Assembly: GCF_002056795.1 (NCBI RefSeq)
Contig: NZ_CP020104.1
Span: 6,395,501-6,459,500, forward strand
Direction: 5' to 3'
DNA from: Spirosoma aerolatum
Lineage (GTDB): Bacteria; Bacteroidota; Bacteroidia; Cytophagales; Spirosomataceae
DNA length: 64,000 nucleotides
In this document: piece after piece, positions 44,387 to 52,949 of the stretch
Numbering within the stretch: the first letter of the stretch is position 1
Layout of the letters: each line of letters opens with the position of its first letter
Translations under genes and position numbers: made by a program
Notes under the pieces: model-generated
What the model saw: only the letters and a program-made list of their open reading frames with translations
What the model was told of the DNA's origin: nothing
Database searches by the model: none

Positions 44387-44778
44387 TCGGAATCGGCCAT
44401 GATCAGCCGACTATTGGGGTAAGGTTCGTAAATGTAGTCGTCTTTGTCGTACGTTTCGTTCGAAACAACCAGCAAAATAGCATCGCTTGAGAATTCGTCC
44501 ATGATGTGCCAGTCTTCTGGCTCTAGCACTAAACACTGACGGGGCGATGTCAAATGAAAGGTAGTTTCTTCCTTTCCGTTATTGGAATAAACCCGGCAGC
44601 TTCCATTTAGACATATGAGCGCATTCCAGGCACGAATATGCCGATGCCCAGCCCTTGCTCCTTGCCCAGCTTCATAAATATAAAAAACACGCTGAATCAC
44701 TCCCGGTATAATTTCCTCAAAAACGGTGAGATTTCCGTTTCCAGATGTGAACGTTTTTAGTTCGTAAAGTTTAGCCAT
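44383..44778 (-). CDS. dTDP-4-keto-6-deoxyglucose 3,4-ketoisomerase (FdtA/QdtA-like)
   Basis: 131-residue cupin. [40 protein letters not shown] and [15 protein letters not shown] are the WxcM/FdtA family blocks, with His residues at the usual catalytic positions in GHRH. Its product is the substrate of the overlapping aminotransferase. First gene of a minus-strand block of surface-sugar genes. No acetyltransferase is present nearby to finish the sugar as an N-acetyl form. Confidence 0.9.
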   Translation of the reverse strand: MAKLYELKTFTSGNGNLTVFEEIIPGVIQRVFYIYEAGQGARAGHRHIRAWNALICLNGSCRVYSNNGKEETTFHLTSPRQCLVLEPEDWHIMDEFSSDAILLVVSNETYDKDDYIYEPYPNSRLIMADSE

Positions 44779-45088
44779 ATGCGGAATAGTATGTTTATAC
44801 CGTGATGAAGAATTACAATTTCAGCGTCTAAAGGTATTAAAAACCAGTTAAAACCTAAAGATTCATTATGATGAAGTTGTAAATATATCAACCTATGTAA
44901 CTTATAGAATTAAATAGGCCCCGGCAGGGCGATATTACTAATTTAATTGTAAACTTTTGCTAGTTCGTTATCAGATAATTCGGCTGTTCGTCATTTATCA
45001 ATAAATTTTCAATGGCATATTCTAAATTACCATTCTTTATTTTTACAACCTCTGAGCAACACGTTGGATTGAAGTTTAAACTTAACAT
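44779..45088. other. AT-rich divergent gap before the DUF1684 gene
   Basis: 310 bases, AT-rich, between the minus-strand ketoisomerase and the plus-strand DUF1684 gene, so it must hold both promoters. A TACCTTTA sequence on the minus strand close to the ketoisomerase start resembles a -7 element. No gene or long repeat seen. Confidence 0.5.
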
Positions 45089-45724
45089 ATGATAAAAAAT
45101 AAATTTTTTTTGGGAGGCCTTTTTCTGACCGCGCTGGTAGTACTTTATTACTCATTTTTTGATGGCGGAAACGCATCATCCAATGGCGGTCTTGACGAAA
45201 CGATTAACCTGGAAACCTATCGTCAGCAACTGGCAGATGCCCGTAAAAAGAAAGACGTGTTTTTTCGCACCGACAGTGAATCTCCTATCAAAGACAAAAC
45301 TACTTTTCGCGGCCTACACTATTTCCCACCTGACCCCTCCTATCGGGTTGTCGCAAGGCTTGAACCCTTTGCTGATAAAACGCAAAAATTAGTAGTTCGC
45401 ATGAGCGATGGTAATGAAGAAGTTTACGACAAGTTTGCTCATGTGGTTTTTAAATTAAATGGCGAAACCTGTCGATTATTAGTGGTTAAACTTGAGAATA
45501 CATACTCTATTTTATTTCGGGATGGTACATCAGGTAAGGAGACATATGGTGGAGGGCGCTACCTTGAACTAGACCCGGCCCAATTGACCAGCAACGGCGC
45601 TATAGTCGATTTCAATACTGCCTACAATCCGTATTGTGCCTATAACCCTACTTATTCCTGCCCGATACCCCCAGCCGAAAATACATTAAGTGTATCTGTA
45701 AAGGCTGGAGAAACGTATCATTGA
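45089..45724 (+). CDS. DUF1684 family protein with N-terminal membrane anchor
   Basis: 211 residues. An N-terminal helix (about 5-23, FFLGGLFLTALVVLYYSFF) anchors it. The DUF1684 hallmark near the C-terminus is present: VDFNTAYNPYCAYNPTYSCP, then PPAENTLSVSVKAGE, along with SPIKDKTTFRGLHYFPPD and GGGRYLELD. Function unknown, likely periplasmic. Single gene followed by a 24-bp hairpin and then pheT. Confidence 0.88.
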   Translation: MIKNKFFLGGLFLTALVVLYYSFFDGGNASSNGGLDETINLETYRQQLADARKKKDVFFRTDSESPIKDKTTFRGLHYFPPDPSYRVVARLEPFADKTQKLVVRMSDGNEEVYDKFAHVVFKLNGETCRLLVVKLENTYSILFRDGTSGKETYGGGRYLELDPAQLTSNGAIVDFNTAYNPYCAYNPTYSCPIPPAENTLSVSVKAGETYH

Positions 45725-45730
45725 ATGCAC

Positions 45731-45807
45731 CCGGAAGACGAAGAAAGGAAAAAGAGTGAAGGGCAATACGTTACCACTTCCTCCTTTTTCCTTTCTTCGT
45801 CTTCCGG
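45731..45807. terminator. 24-bp hairpin between DUF1684 gene and pheT
   Basis: Perfect arms 45731-45754 and 45784-45807 (starting CCGGAAGACGAAGAAAGG) with a 29-base loop. It ends about 19 bases before the pheT -7 element. Confidence 0.75.
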
Positions 45808-45825
45808 CTTTCCTGCTTTCCTCCT

Positions 45826-45833
45826 TACCTTTG
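45826..45833 (+). promoter_or_regulatory. Candidate -7 element (TACCTTTG) for pheT
   Basis: Exact match to TAnnTTTG, 25 bases before the pheT ATG and just after a terminator-like hairpin. No clear -33 TTG at the usual spacing. Confidence 0.5.
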
Positions 45834-45858
45834 TAACAATTACCTGTTTCGCCTGTGT

Positions 45859-48288
45859 ATGGAAATTTCCTATAAATGGTTACAAGATTTTATTGAATTA
45901 CCGGAATTACCGGAAGAAGTTGGCAAAATGCTAACCGCAACGGGGCTTGAAGTAGAAGGAGTTGAGAAAATTGAAGCTATACCGGGTGGACTGGAAGGAG
46001 TAGTTATTGGTGAAGTGCTGACCTGCACTAAACACCCGGATGCCGATAAACTAAGTCTGACTACCGTAGATGTAGGTACCGGACAACCGTTACCCATTGT
46101 TTGTGGAGCGCCTAATGTGGCCGCTGGGCAGAAAGTAGTGGTTGCCCTCGTTGGGGCAACATTACACCCTTCTTCGGGCGAAGCATTTCAGATCAAAAAA
46201 GCCAAAATTCGTGGGGCCGCTTCTGAAGGAATGATTTGTGCCGAAGATGAAATTGGACTAGGCACATCGCACGCAGGGATCATGGTGCTGGATACTGACC
46301 TGCCCAATGGGACACCGGCAGCCCGGTACTTCAACCTGGAAGCTGATTATCAGATTGCAATCGGCCTGACTCCTAACCGGATTGATGCGGCTTCGCACTA
46401 TGGTACGGCCCGTGACCTAAAAGCTGCGCTGAATCGTCCCCTTCGTTTACCGTCAGTGGATGCGTTTGCGGTCAATAATACGAACCTGACCCTAGATGTA
46501 CGCGTTGACGATACGACGGCCTGCCCTCGCTATACCGGCTTGACCATTAGTGGCCTGACCGTAGCCGAGTCGCCGGAATGGCTTAAACAGCGCCTGATTG
46601 CTATTGGTCAGAAACCGATCAACAACGTAGTCGACATTACAAATTTCGTTTTGCACGACCTTGGGCAACCGCTCCACGCCTTCGACGCAGATCGGATAGC
46701 CGGAAACCAGGTTATTGTTAAGACCTTGCCGGAGGGAACACCATTTGTTACTCTTGATGGCGTTGAGCGGAAGCTCAGTAGTACAGACCTAATGATCTGC
46801 GATGCTGAAAAGCCTATGTGTATTGCAGGTGTATTTGGGGGGCAGTATTCGGGGGTTTCGATGCAGACCACCAGCATTTTTCTGGAATCGGCTTACTTCT
46901 CGGCCACCTCTGTTCGAAAAACCGCGCAATATCACGGACTTAAAACCGACGCATCGTTCCGATTTGAGCGTGGGACGGACCCAAACATGCCCGTCTTCGC
47001 CCTCAAACGAGCTGCCCTTCTGATTCAGGAAATTGCGGGTGGTACGATTAGCTCAGCGATTACTGATATTTACCCAAACCCGATAGAGCCCTTCCGGGTA
47101 CCAGTACGCTATCGGAACATTGATCGACTGATCGGAATACAAATTGCCCATACCGAAATCCACCGCATTCTGGAAGCGCTGGACATTCAGGCGACTGACC
47201 GGACGGAAGAAGGATTTACCGCGATTGTGCCACCGTACCGAGTCGATGTAACGCGTGAGGCTGATGTGATCGAAGAGATTCTGCGTATTTATGGTCTGGA
47301 TAATGTTCCGCTCTCGGTAAACCTGTCTGCTGATTCGCTATCTGAATTTCCGAAAATAGACCCCGACGGCTGGCAGAATCGAGTGGGTCAGTTGATGGCG
47401 GCTAATGGATTTTATGAGATTCTGACCCTATCACTAACGCGGCCTGCTTATCACGATGCCATCCGGTCGGCTCTGCCTAATGAGGACGTCACCTTACTGA
47501 ATCCGCTTAGTGATGAACTATCCGTTATGCGTCAGACACTCCTGTTTTCATCGCTGGAAACGCTGGCTTATAACCTGAACCGGCGGCAGAAAGACCTGAA
47601 AACCTTCGAATTCGGTAAAGTGTATTATAAAGTAAAACTCGAAGACGGTGGTACTAAATACGTGGAACGTATGCGGTTAAGCCTGGCTATCACAGGCAAT
47701 GAGTCGTCGGAAAGCTGGCTACAAAAAGGTCAATCTGTGGTCTACCACGATCTGGCTACGGCTACCCAGCGTATTCTCAATCTGTTCCGTATTAAATCGT
47801 TTGAGACTCAGCCTGCCGACGTAGCCATTTTCCAATATGGTTTGACATACATAGTCAACAAAAAACCAATCGTTAGTCTGGGCTTAATTCAGCCAAAACT
47901 AACTAAACTGATCGACCTGAAGCAGCCTGTATTTTATGCTGATTTTGACTGGGAAGCTCTGTTGAAGTTGGCAACTGGTAAGGTGCGCTATCAGGAAGTA
48001 TCCCGCTTCCCGGAAGTTCGTCGCGATCTGTCACTAGTTATCGATAAAGGCGTCACGTTTGAGCAAATCAGTCGGCTGGCTCGGCAAACGGAGCGTAAGT
48101 TACTACAGTCGATTAACGTTTTCGATGTGTATGAAGGCGATAACCTGGGTGCAGGGAAAAAGGCGTATTCTGTCAATTTTATGCTACAGGATTCAACGCA
48201 AACCCTTACCGAAGCAGCTATTGATAAAACCATGCAGCGGCTCATGGTTGCCTTCGAAAAAGAGTTGGGAGCTGTCATTCGTAAATGA
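45859..48288 (+). CDS. pheT: Phenylalanyl-tRNA synthetase beta subunit
   Basis: Partner of PheS in charging tRNA-Phe. 809 residues. The N-terminal tRNA-binding EMAP-like domain covers about 40-150 (GLEGVVIGEVLTCTKHPDADKL), then B3/B4 with the editing site (VDITNFVLHDLGQPLHAFDA), the B5 helix-turn-helix domain (PVRYRNIDRLIGIQI), the inactive aminoacylation fold and the C-terminal ferredoxin-like anticodon domain (YQEVSRFPEVRRDLSLVID). The alpha subunit gene is not in the window. The downstream coiled-coil gene and zapA probably continue the same locus. Confidence 0.97.
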   Translation: MEISYKWLQDFIELPELPEEVGKMLTATGLEVEGVEKIEAIPGGLEGVVIGEVLTCTKHPDADKLSLTTVDVGTGQPLPIVCGAPNVAAGQKVVVALVGATLHPSSGEAFQIKKAKIRGAASEGMICAEDEIGLGTSHAGIMVLDTDLPNGTPAARYFNLEADYQIAIGLTPNRIDAASHYGTARDLKAALNRPLRLPSVDAFAVNNTNLTLDVRVDDTTACPRYTGLTISGLTVAESPEWLKQRLIAIGQKPINNVVDITNFVLHDLGQPLHAFDADRIAGNQVIVKTLPEGTPFVTLDGVERKLSSTDLMICDAEKPMCIAGVFGGQYSGVSMQTTSIFLESAYFSATSVRKTAQYHGLKTDASFRFERGTDPNMPVFALKRAALLIQEIAGGTISSAITDIYPNPIEPFRVPVRYRNIDRLIGIQIAHTEIHRILEALDIQATDRTEEGFTAIVPPYRVDVTREADVIEEILRIYGLDNVPLSVNLSADSLSEFPKIDPDGWQNRVGQLMAANGFYEILTLSLTRPAYHDAIRSALPNEDVTLLNPLSDELSVMRQTLLFSSLETLAYNLNRRQKDLKTFEFGKVYYKVKLEDGGTKYVERMRLSLAITGNESSESWLQKGQSVVYHDLATATQRILNLFRIKSFETQPADVAIFQYGLTYIVNKKPIVSLGLIQPKLTKLIDLKQPVFYADFDWEALLKLATGKVRYQEVSRFPEVRRDLSLVIDKGVTFEQISRLARQTERKLLQSINVFDVYEGDNLGAGKKAYSVNFMLQDSTQTLTEAAIDKTMQRLMVAFEKELGAVIRK

Positions 48289-48292
48289 TTGC

Positions 48293-48364
48293 ATGATCGA
48301 ATTGTTGAATGATTGAATAAAACAGTTGAAGCCGGTTTATTCAATCATTCAACAATTCGATCAT
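48293..48364. terminator. 29-bp perfect hairpin after pheT
   Basis: Arms 48293-48321 and 48336-48364 pair perfectly with a 14-base loop, starting 4 bases after the pheT stop. It may end pheT transcription before the next two genes. Confidence 0.75.
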
Positions 48365-48383
48365 TTAAAATTCTATCAACACT

Positions 48384-48722
48384 GTGGTTAGCGAGCATCA
48401 AATTATTGCATTGGTGGAGCGATTTGAGCATAAGCTCAAGTTGCTTACGAATCTGTATGCCGATGCTAAAAGCCAGATTGAGCAGTTAGAACGGGAGAAA
48501 GAGGCCTTGCAGGAAAGTCTTAAAGCCGAACAGGACCAGGTAAAGGAATTACGAAAAAAATCAACTAAGGCAGAAAATAATACAGCTATTTCAAAAGATA
48601 GTGGTATAATTGTAAAAGACAACCTGTTAAGAACAGGTACGAATGCTGAATTAAAACAACAACTCGACGAGTATATCCAGGAATTGGAACGGTGTATCGC
48701 TCATTTGAGTAGTTTGTCATAA
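48384..48722 (+). CDS. Small coiled-coil protein upstream of zapA
   Basis: 112 residues, GTG start. Residues 5-65 form a heptad-rich coiled coil (LVERFEHKLKLLTNLYADAK, then EQLEREKEALQESLKAEQDQ). A Lys/Asn-rich linker and a second helix (ELKQQLDEYIQELERCIAHL) follow. No enzyme or binding motif. It sits 46 bases before zapA and in the same position as ZapB-type coiled coils would be useful, so a division-ring role is possible but only inferred from context. Confidence 0.72.
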   Translation: MVSEHQIIALVERFEHKLKLLTNLYADAKSQIEQLEREKEALQESLKAEQDQVKELRKKSTKAENNTAISKDSGIIVKDNLLRTGTNAELKQQLDEYIQELERCIAHLSSLS

Positions 48723-48768
48723 ACCTAAATTGGCTCCGAGGAGTAGCCCAACTGAGCCGACTGCAGCG

Positions 48769-49056
48769 ATGGAAGAACTATCAATTCGCGTCAAAATTGC
48801 GGATCGGACCTACAAATTGTTTGTAGAGCCCGAAGCGGAAGCCGTAGTGCGCGAAGCCGCCAAGCTGATTCAGGATGAACTGAAACAATACCGGGACAAG
48901 GGCTTTTCGGAAACACAGGAAGCCCTGGCAATGATAGCCTTCGACTGCTTAGTAACTAAGCTCAGAGGAGAACGTAAAATGCAGCGATTACAACAGATGG
49001 TATTTGACAAAATCACTCAATTAGACCAGGTTGTCACGCCGGTCGTTTCGACATAG
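48769..49056 (+). CDS. zapA: Cell division protein ZapA
   Basis: 95-residue FtsZ-ring regulator. LSIRVKIADRTYKLFVEPE is the ZapA beta-hairpin head, followed by EAEAVVREAAKLIQDELKQY and a long C-terminal helix (EALAMIAFDCLVTKLRGERK). ATG 48769 gives the usual MEELSIRV start; the 13 residues open upstream of it are not family-like. It precedes rny with a 106-base spacer in which I saw only a short hairpin. Confidence 0.85.
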   Translation: MEELSIRVKIADRTYKLFVEPEAEAVVREAAKLIQDELKQYRDKGFSETQEALAMIAFDCLVTKLRGERKMQRLQQMVFDKITQLDQVVTPVVST

Positions 49057-49162
49057 ATAACCTACGGGCTATTCACCCGATATAATTTTTCGAGTTCGCG
49101 TTCAGGGCACTCGTATCGAAGCAGGTTGATGGTTTTTTGTTCAACCCTAACGATATAGTCCA

Positions 49163-50770
49163 ATGGACACTTGGTTAACGATTCTGGCCGCCCTCCTGGT
49201 TGGGGGTGGCATTGGCATACTAATTGGCCGCCAGATGATGGCGAGCGTTCGTGCAAAACACGAAAAAGAAGCAGAAGAGCAGGCAGCAACGATCTTAAAA
49301 AACGCTGAGTTACAAGCCGAAAATATCAAAAAAGATCGCATACTAGAGGCAAAGGAGAAATACCTTAAGTTGAAAGCGGAGTTCGAAGAAACAACCAATC
49401 AAAAACGGAATATTCTTCTTCAGAACGAGAATAAACTCAAGCAACGCGAACAGCAATTAGCCCAGCAAGCCGACCAGCAACGTACGCGGGAAAACGAATT
49501 AAATCAACAGCGGAACGAAATCAATCAGCAAAAGAATAGTCTTTCCCAGCAAATAGACGCCCTCAATAAACGGAAAGAAGATGTAGAACGACGACAGCAG
49601 GAAGCCGACCGAATGCTGGCCGACCAAGTGGCTCAACTTGAAAAAATCGCAGGACTTTCGGCCGATCAGGCTCGCGATCAACTGATTGAAACCCTAAAAG
49701 CCGAAGCCGAAAGCCGGGCCTCTTCCTATATTAAAAGCATTATTGAAGAAGCTAAGCTGACCGCTACCAAAGAGGCTAAAAAGGTAGTGATCGAAACTAT
49801 TCAGCGGACCGCAACCGAACACGCTATCGAAAACTGTGTGTCGGTGTTCAATATCGAATCCGACGACGTAAAAGGAAAAGTAATTGGGCGCGAGGGCCGT
49901 AATATACGGGCGCTGGAAGCTGCAACTGGCGTTGAAATCATTGTAGACGATACCCCTGAAGCGATTATCATCTCTGGGTTCGACCCTGTCCGTCGGGAAA
50001 TAGCCCGCCTATCGCTTCACCGGCTCGTTCAGGATGGCCGCATCCACCCGGCGCGTATTGAAGAGATCGTTGCCAAAACCCGCAAGAATATCGAAGACGA
50101 GATCGTTGAAATTGGCGAACGGACCGTTATTGATCTGGGCATTCATGGACTGCATCCCGAACTGATCAAAATGGTGGGGCGAATGCGTTTCCGGTCAAGT
50201 TATGGCCAGAACCTGCTCCAGCACTCCCGCGAGGTTGCCAAACTTTGTGCCACGATGGCGGCTGAATTAGGGCTGAACGCCAAGCTGGCCAAACGGGCAG
50301 GCCTGCTTCACGATATTGGTAAGGTTTGGCCCGAAGAAGCCGAACTGCCCCACGCTATCCTGGGCATGGAGCTGGCGAAAAAATACAAGGAGAACCCTGA
50401 AGTTATCAATGCGATCGGCGCTCACCATGACGAGATCGAGATGACCAGCATGATTTCGCCCATTGTTCAGGTCTGCGATGCGGTATCGGGTTCGCGACCC
50501 GGCGCCCGACGCGAAATGATGGAGTCGTATATCAAACGGCTGAAAGAACTGGAAGAGCTAGCAGGTAATTTCCCCGGTGTAACAAAATGCTACGCCATTC
50601 AGGCTGGCCGCGAACTTCGGATTATGGTCGATGCAGACCACGTTTCCGACGAGCGGGCTGGTGTTCTATCGTACGAAATCTCACAGAAGATCGAAAAAGA
50701 AATGCAGTACCCCGGTCAGATCAAGGTGACGGTCATCCGGGAAATGCGGGCGGTTGCTTACGCAAAATAG
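49163..50770 (+). CDS. rny: Ribonuclease Y
   Basis: Membrane-anchored endoribonuclease that starts mRNA decay. 535 residues: one N-terminal membrane helix (about 2-22), a long coiled coil with Gln/Glu/Lys repeats (about 25-190), a KH RNA-binding domain ([20 protein letters not shown]), and an HD domain ([18 protein letters not shown], then [10 protein letters not shown] with its His-Asp pair) ending in the conserved [18 protein letters not shown]. Length equals that of Bacillus RNase Y. A clear terminator follows. Confidence 0.97.
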   Translation: MDTWLTILAALLVGGGIGILIGRQMMASVRAKHEKEAEEQAATILKNAELQAENIKKDRILEAKEKYLKLKAEFEETTNQKRNILLQNENKLKQREQQLAQQADQQRTRENELNQQRNEINQQKNSLSQQIDALNKRKEDVERRQQEADRMLADQVAQLEKIAGLSADQARDQLIETLKAEAESRASSYIKSIIEEAKLTATKEAKKVVIETIQRTATEHAIENCVSVFNIESDDVKGKVIGREGRNIRALEAATGVEIIVDDTPEAIIISGFDPVRREIARLSLHRLVQDGRIHPARIEEIVAKTRKNIEDEIVEIGERTVIDLGIHGLHPELIKMVGRMRFRSSYGQNLLQHSREVAKLCATMAAELGLNAKLAKRAGLLHDIGKVWPEEAELPHAILGMELAKKYKENPEVINAIGAHHDEIEMTSMISPIVQVCDAVSGSRPGARREMMESYIKRLKELEELAGNFPGVTKCYAIQAGRELRIMVDADHVSDERAGVLSYEISQKIEKEMQYPGQIKVTVIREMRAVAYAK

Positions 50771-50787
50771 TACTAAGGTAATTTTTC

Positions 50788-50842
50788 AAAGCGGATGCCG
50801 GATGAGCGTATATTTCTCTTATCCGGCATCCGCTTTTTTATA
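50788..50842 (+). terminator. Rho-independent terminator after rny
   Basis: 16-bp perfect stem (50788-50803 with 50821-50836) and a T run. Starts 18 bases after the rny stop. Confidence 0.92.
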
Positions 50843-51244
50843 CCTACTCCTCTCCATTTTCCATCATACACACGCTGATGACGCCTGGAGGCTATAAAAT
50901 CTGACGTAGCGAGTCGATCATTTACTAATTTTTTTCAGAGTAGGGGCCAGCAAAGAGAATTCGGCAAAAGCGCCATTCCCTAAAATAGATCACTTCTTAC
51001 TTGAATGATTTGCCATCTTTTAATGGGAATATCCGTAACCAAACAGCATAATCTATAACCTTTTTACACAGATATATTCAATTTTTTAACATAATAATTC
51101 AATTATTTTTAAACTAGAGCCCTTTTTTTCGGTTAAATTCTGTCGATAAATCCTTTTGATAGACAAGGGTTATCAGATGAATCCGAATCAGCAAACTGGC
51201 CGATTCATCTGGCAGAAGTTTTACTCAATAGATAAACCACGAGA
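50843..51244. other. AT-rich gap before the orphan secreted gene
   Basis: About 400 bases. From 51040 to 51150 it is very AT-rich with T tracts and would hold the promoter of the 51245 gene. No convincing gene, RNA or repeat seen. Confidence 0.5.
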
Positions 51245-51919
51245 ATGAAAAAGGGGGTACTGTTCATGCTATTTATAGGTTTAATCAGCAATACCTGGGC
51301 TGCTTACGCCATCAACTGGAATCCAGGTAAACTTACCTTACGCAACGGCGTTGAGCTTCAGGGCGATCTGAATTTCAATTGGAAAGCCGATATCGTCCAG
51401 TACCGTCAGGAGGATAAAGTAAAGGCGTACTCAATCGATCAGGTAAGCAACTTTGTGTATTTCGACAACCAGCTCAACAACCTTCGCAAATTCGTGGCGA
51501 TCAACGATTGCTACTTACTCCAGCATGGACGACCGCAGTTTCTCGAAGAAATTGCCTCAGGAACACTCATGGTATACCGGAGCTTGCGTATTACCCACAG
51601 TCCTGGCAACGCAGCCAATTTTGATATGGATGGCAAGCTGATGAAAAGTACGAATGCCTTTGTGTATGTGGTGCATAGCGGTAACGAATGGCTTGGCCTG
51701 AACGAATTTTACAGCCAGCGCTGGCCACAACTCATGTCGCACTACAAAGACGAGTTGAAGTATTATATAAAAAATCCCCGGAACGAAGTGTCCAGACTGG
51801 TCAACCGAATGGTATTGATCTGTAAATACAATGCCTTGATTGCGAAAAAGATAACGCAGGAGCCATCTTCATCAAGCTATTTTACTACCGATCAGACGGA
51901 TGGAAACAACCTCCGATAA
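51245..51919 (+). CDS. Secreted protein of unknown function
   Basis: 224 residues with a signal peptide (about 1-22, LFIGLISNTWAAYA). The N-terminal part has an NWNPGKLTLRNGVELQGDLN stretch and a VSNFVYFDNQLNNLRKF stretch, short beta strands seen in several Bacteroidota exported proteins. A helical C-terminal third (SHYKDELKYYIKNPRNEVSR) ends in a Ser/Thr-rich tail. No known domain recognised. It stands alone between the AT-rich gap and a hairpin. Confidence 0.72.
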   Translation: MKKGVLFMLFIGLISNTWAAYAINWNPGKLTLRNGVELQGDLNFNWKADIVQYRQEDKVKAYSIDQVSNFVYFDNQLNNLRKFVAINDCYLLQHGRPQFLEEIASGTLMVYRSLRITHSPGNAANFDMDGKLMKSTNAFVYVVHSGNEWLGLNEFYSQRWPQLMSHYKDELKYYIKNPRNEVSRLVNRMVLICKYNALIAKKITQEPSSSSYFTTDQTDGNNLR

Positions 51920-52014
51920 GCCATCCCAATAGAGCTAAAAGGATGCCGGTTAAAGCCGTGTTAGCTGAAATGCCATTACCGGTTGCTACGTATACTTACT
52001 GGAAGAGTTATTCC

Positions 52015-52057
52015 AATCGCCTTGTTCAAGGACAGTTATCCATTGAGCAAGGCGATT
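52015..52057. terminator. 15-bp hairpin after the orphan secreted gene
   Basis: Arms 52015-52029 and 52043-52057 match at 14 of 15 positions. It lies in a spacer of 298 bases before the DUF4230 gene; a short frame at 51943-52230 running through it is not credible. Confidence 0.65.
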
Positions 52058-52217
52058 CATGTATTGATCATCAGAACTGGTCGGGGCCCATAAATCCGTT
52101 ACTTTTGCCACCATACAGGTCTATACACCAGACTATGCTGCATAGTAAGATGAGAACATTATCAATTCTTGCTGAGCGACTGGCATCTTACCATAAAGTC
52201 TGTACATTTAACCTACT

Positions 52218-52877
52218 ATGGATTTCTTAACTGCCGTTTTACTTGTACTGCTGGGCGCGGGTGGAGGTGTTGCTCTAGCCAATACCCTTCGAAAACGTAC
52301 CGGCCTCACCAATGTCCAGCGCGACTCCGTTCTGTTGCTCGAACGCATCGAGAAAGTGTTCAAAGTGGTAATGGCAGAAGGGTACTTTTCTGAGATTTAC
52401 AATTACCAGGATCAGAAAAAGATTTTGTATCTGCTCAATGATCCAAAAAAGGCAATGGTCATCGCCAAATCAAAGGTATTAGTTGGCTTCGACTTTGCGA
52501 AAGTTCGGTTTCGGGCTCCGGTCAATGGCGAAAAAAAGTTAGTTATCGACTCATTTCCAGAGCCGGAAGTACTTTCGATTGATACGGACTATAAATTTTA
52601 TGATATCCAGGCTGGTATTTTGAACCACTTCAGCGGTGCAGATTACACACAGATTCTGGAAGAGGCTAAGAAGGCCATGAACGAACGGGCTATGCAAAGC
52701 GATCTGCCCAAAATTGCTAACAATCAGATTCAGTACATGATATATCAGTTGGCCAGTTCGATGGGCTGGCACCTGCAACTCCCCGAAGCGGAGCAACGCG
52801 AACTTGAGGCACTGAAAGCACAGGCCGAAACAACAAGCCAGCCCCCGAAGCTACTGACCGGACGTACCAACGAATAA
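52218..52877 (+). CDS. DUF4230 family membrane-anchored protein
   Basis: 219 residues. An N-terminal helix (about 3-20, FLTAVLLVLLGAGGGVALA) is followed by the DUF4230 body: VQRDSVLLLERIEKVFKVVM, EGYFSEIYNYQD, IAKSKVLVGFDFAKVRF and a C-terminal helical part (AKKAMNERAMQSDLPKIANN). A Gln/Pro-rich end follows. Function unknown. It precedes the M1 peptidase gene by 72 bases. Confidence 0.82.
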   Translation: MDFLTAVLLVLLGAGGGVALANTLRKRTGLTNVQRDSVLLLERIEKVFKVVMAEGYFSEIYNYQDQKKILYLLNDPKKAMVIAKSKVLVGFDFAKVRFRAPVNGEKKLVIDSFPEPEVLSIDTDYKFYDIQAGILNHFSGADYTQILEEAKKAMNERAMQSDLPKIANNQIQYMIYQLASSMGWHLQLPEAEQRELEALKAQAETTSQPPKLLTGRTNE

Positions 52878-52949
52878 AAAGCAGCTGAAACCAAGCAGAT
52901 TTCAACTGATAATCCGTTTAGATGGTAATGTCTTTACGCCCTTTGTTCT

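Noticed and set aside
44930..44950. Possible ops/JUMPStart-like element near the sugar block
   Set aside because: Only a short GC-rich match with no conserved core (GGCGGTAG), and not in the right orientation to be convincing.
49057..49162. Possible 6S RNA between zapA and rny
   Set aside because: 6S RNA often lies near zapA in Proteobacteria, but this 106-base spacer shows only one short stem and no long bulged helix. No support from sequence alone.
51943..52230. Open frame of 95 residues between the orphan secreted gene and the DUF4230 gene
   Set aside because: Runs through a hairpin, overlaps the next gene start and shows no recognisable pattern.
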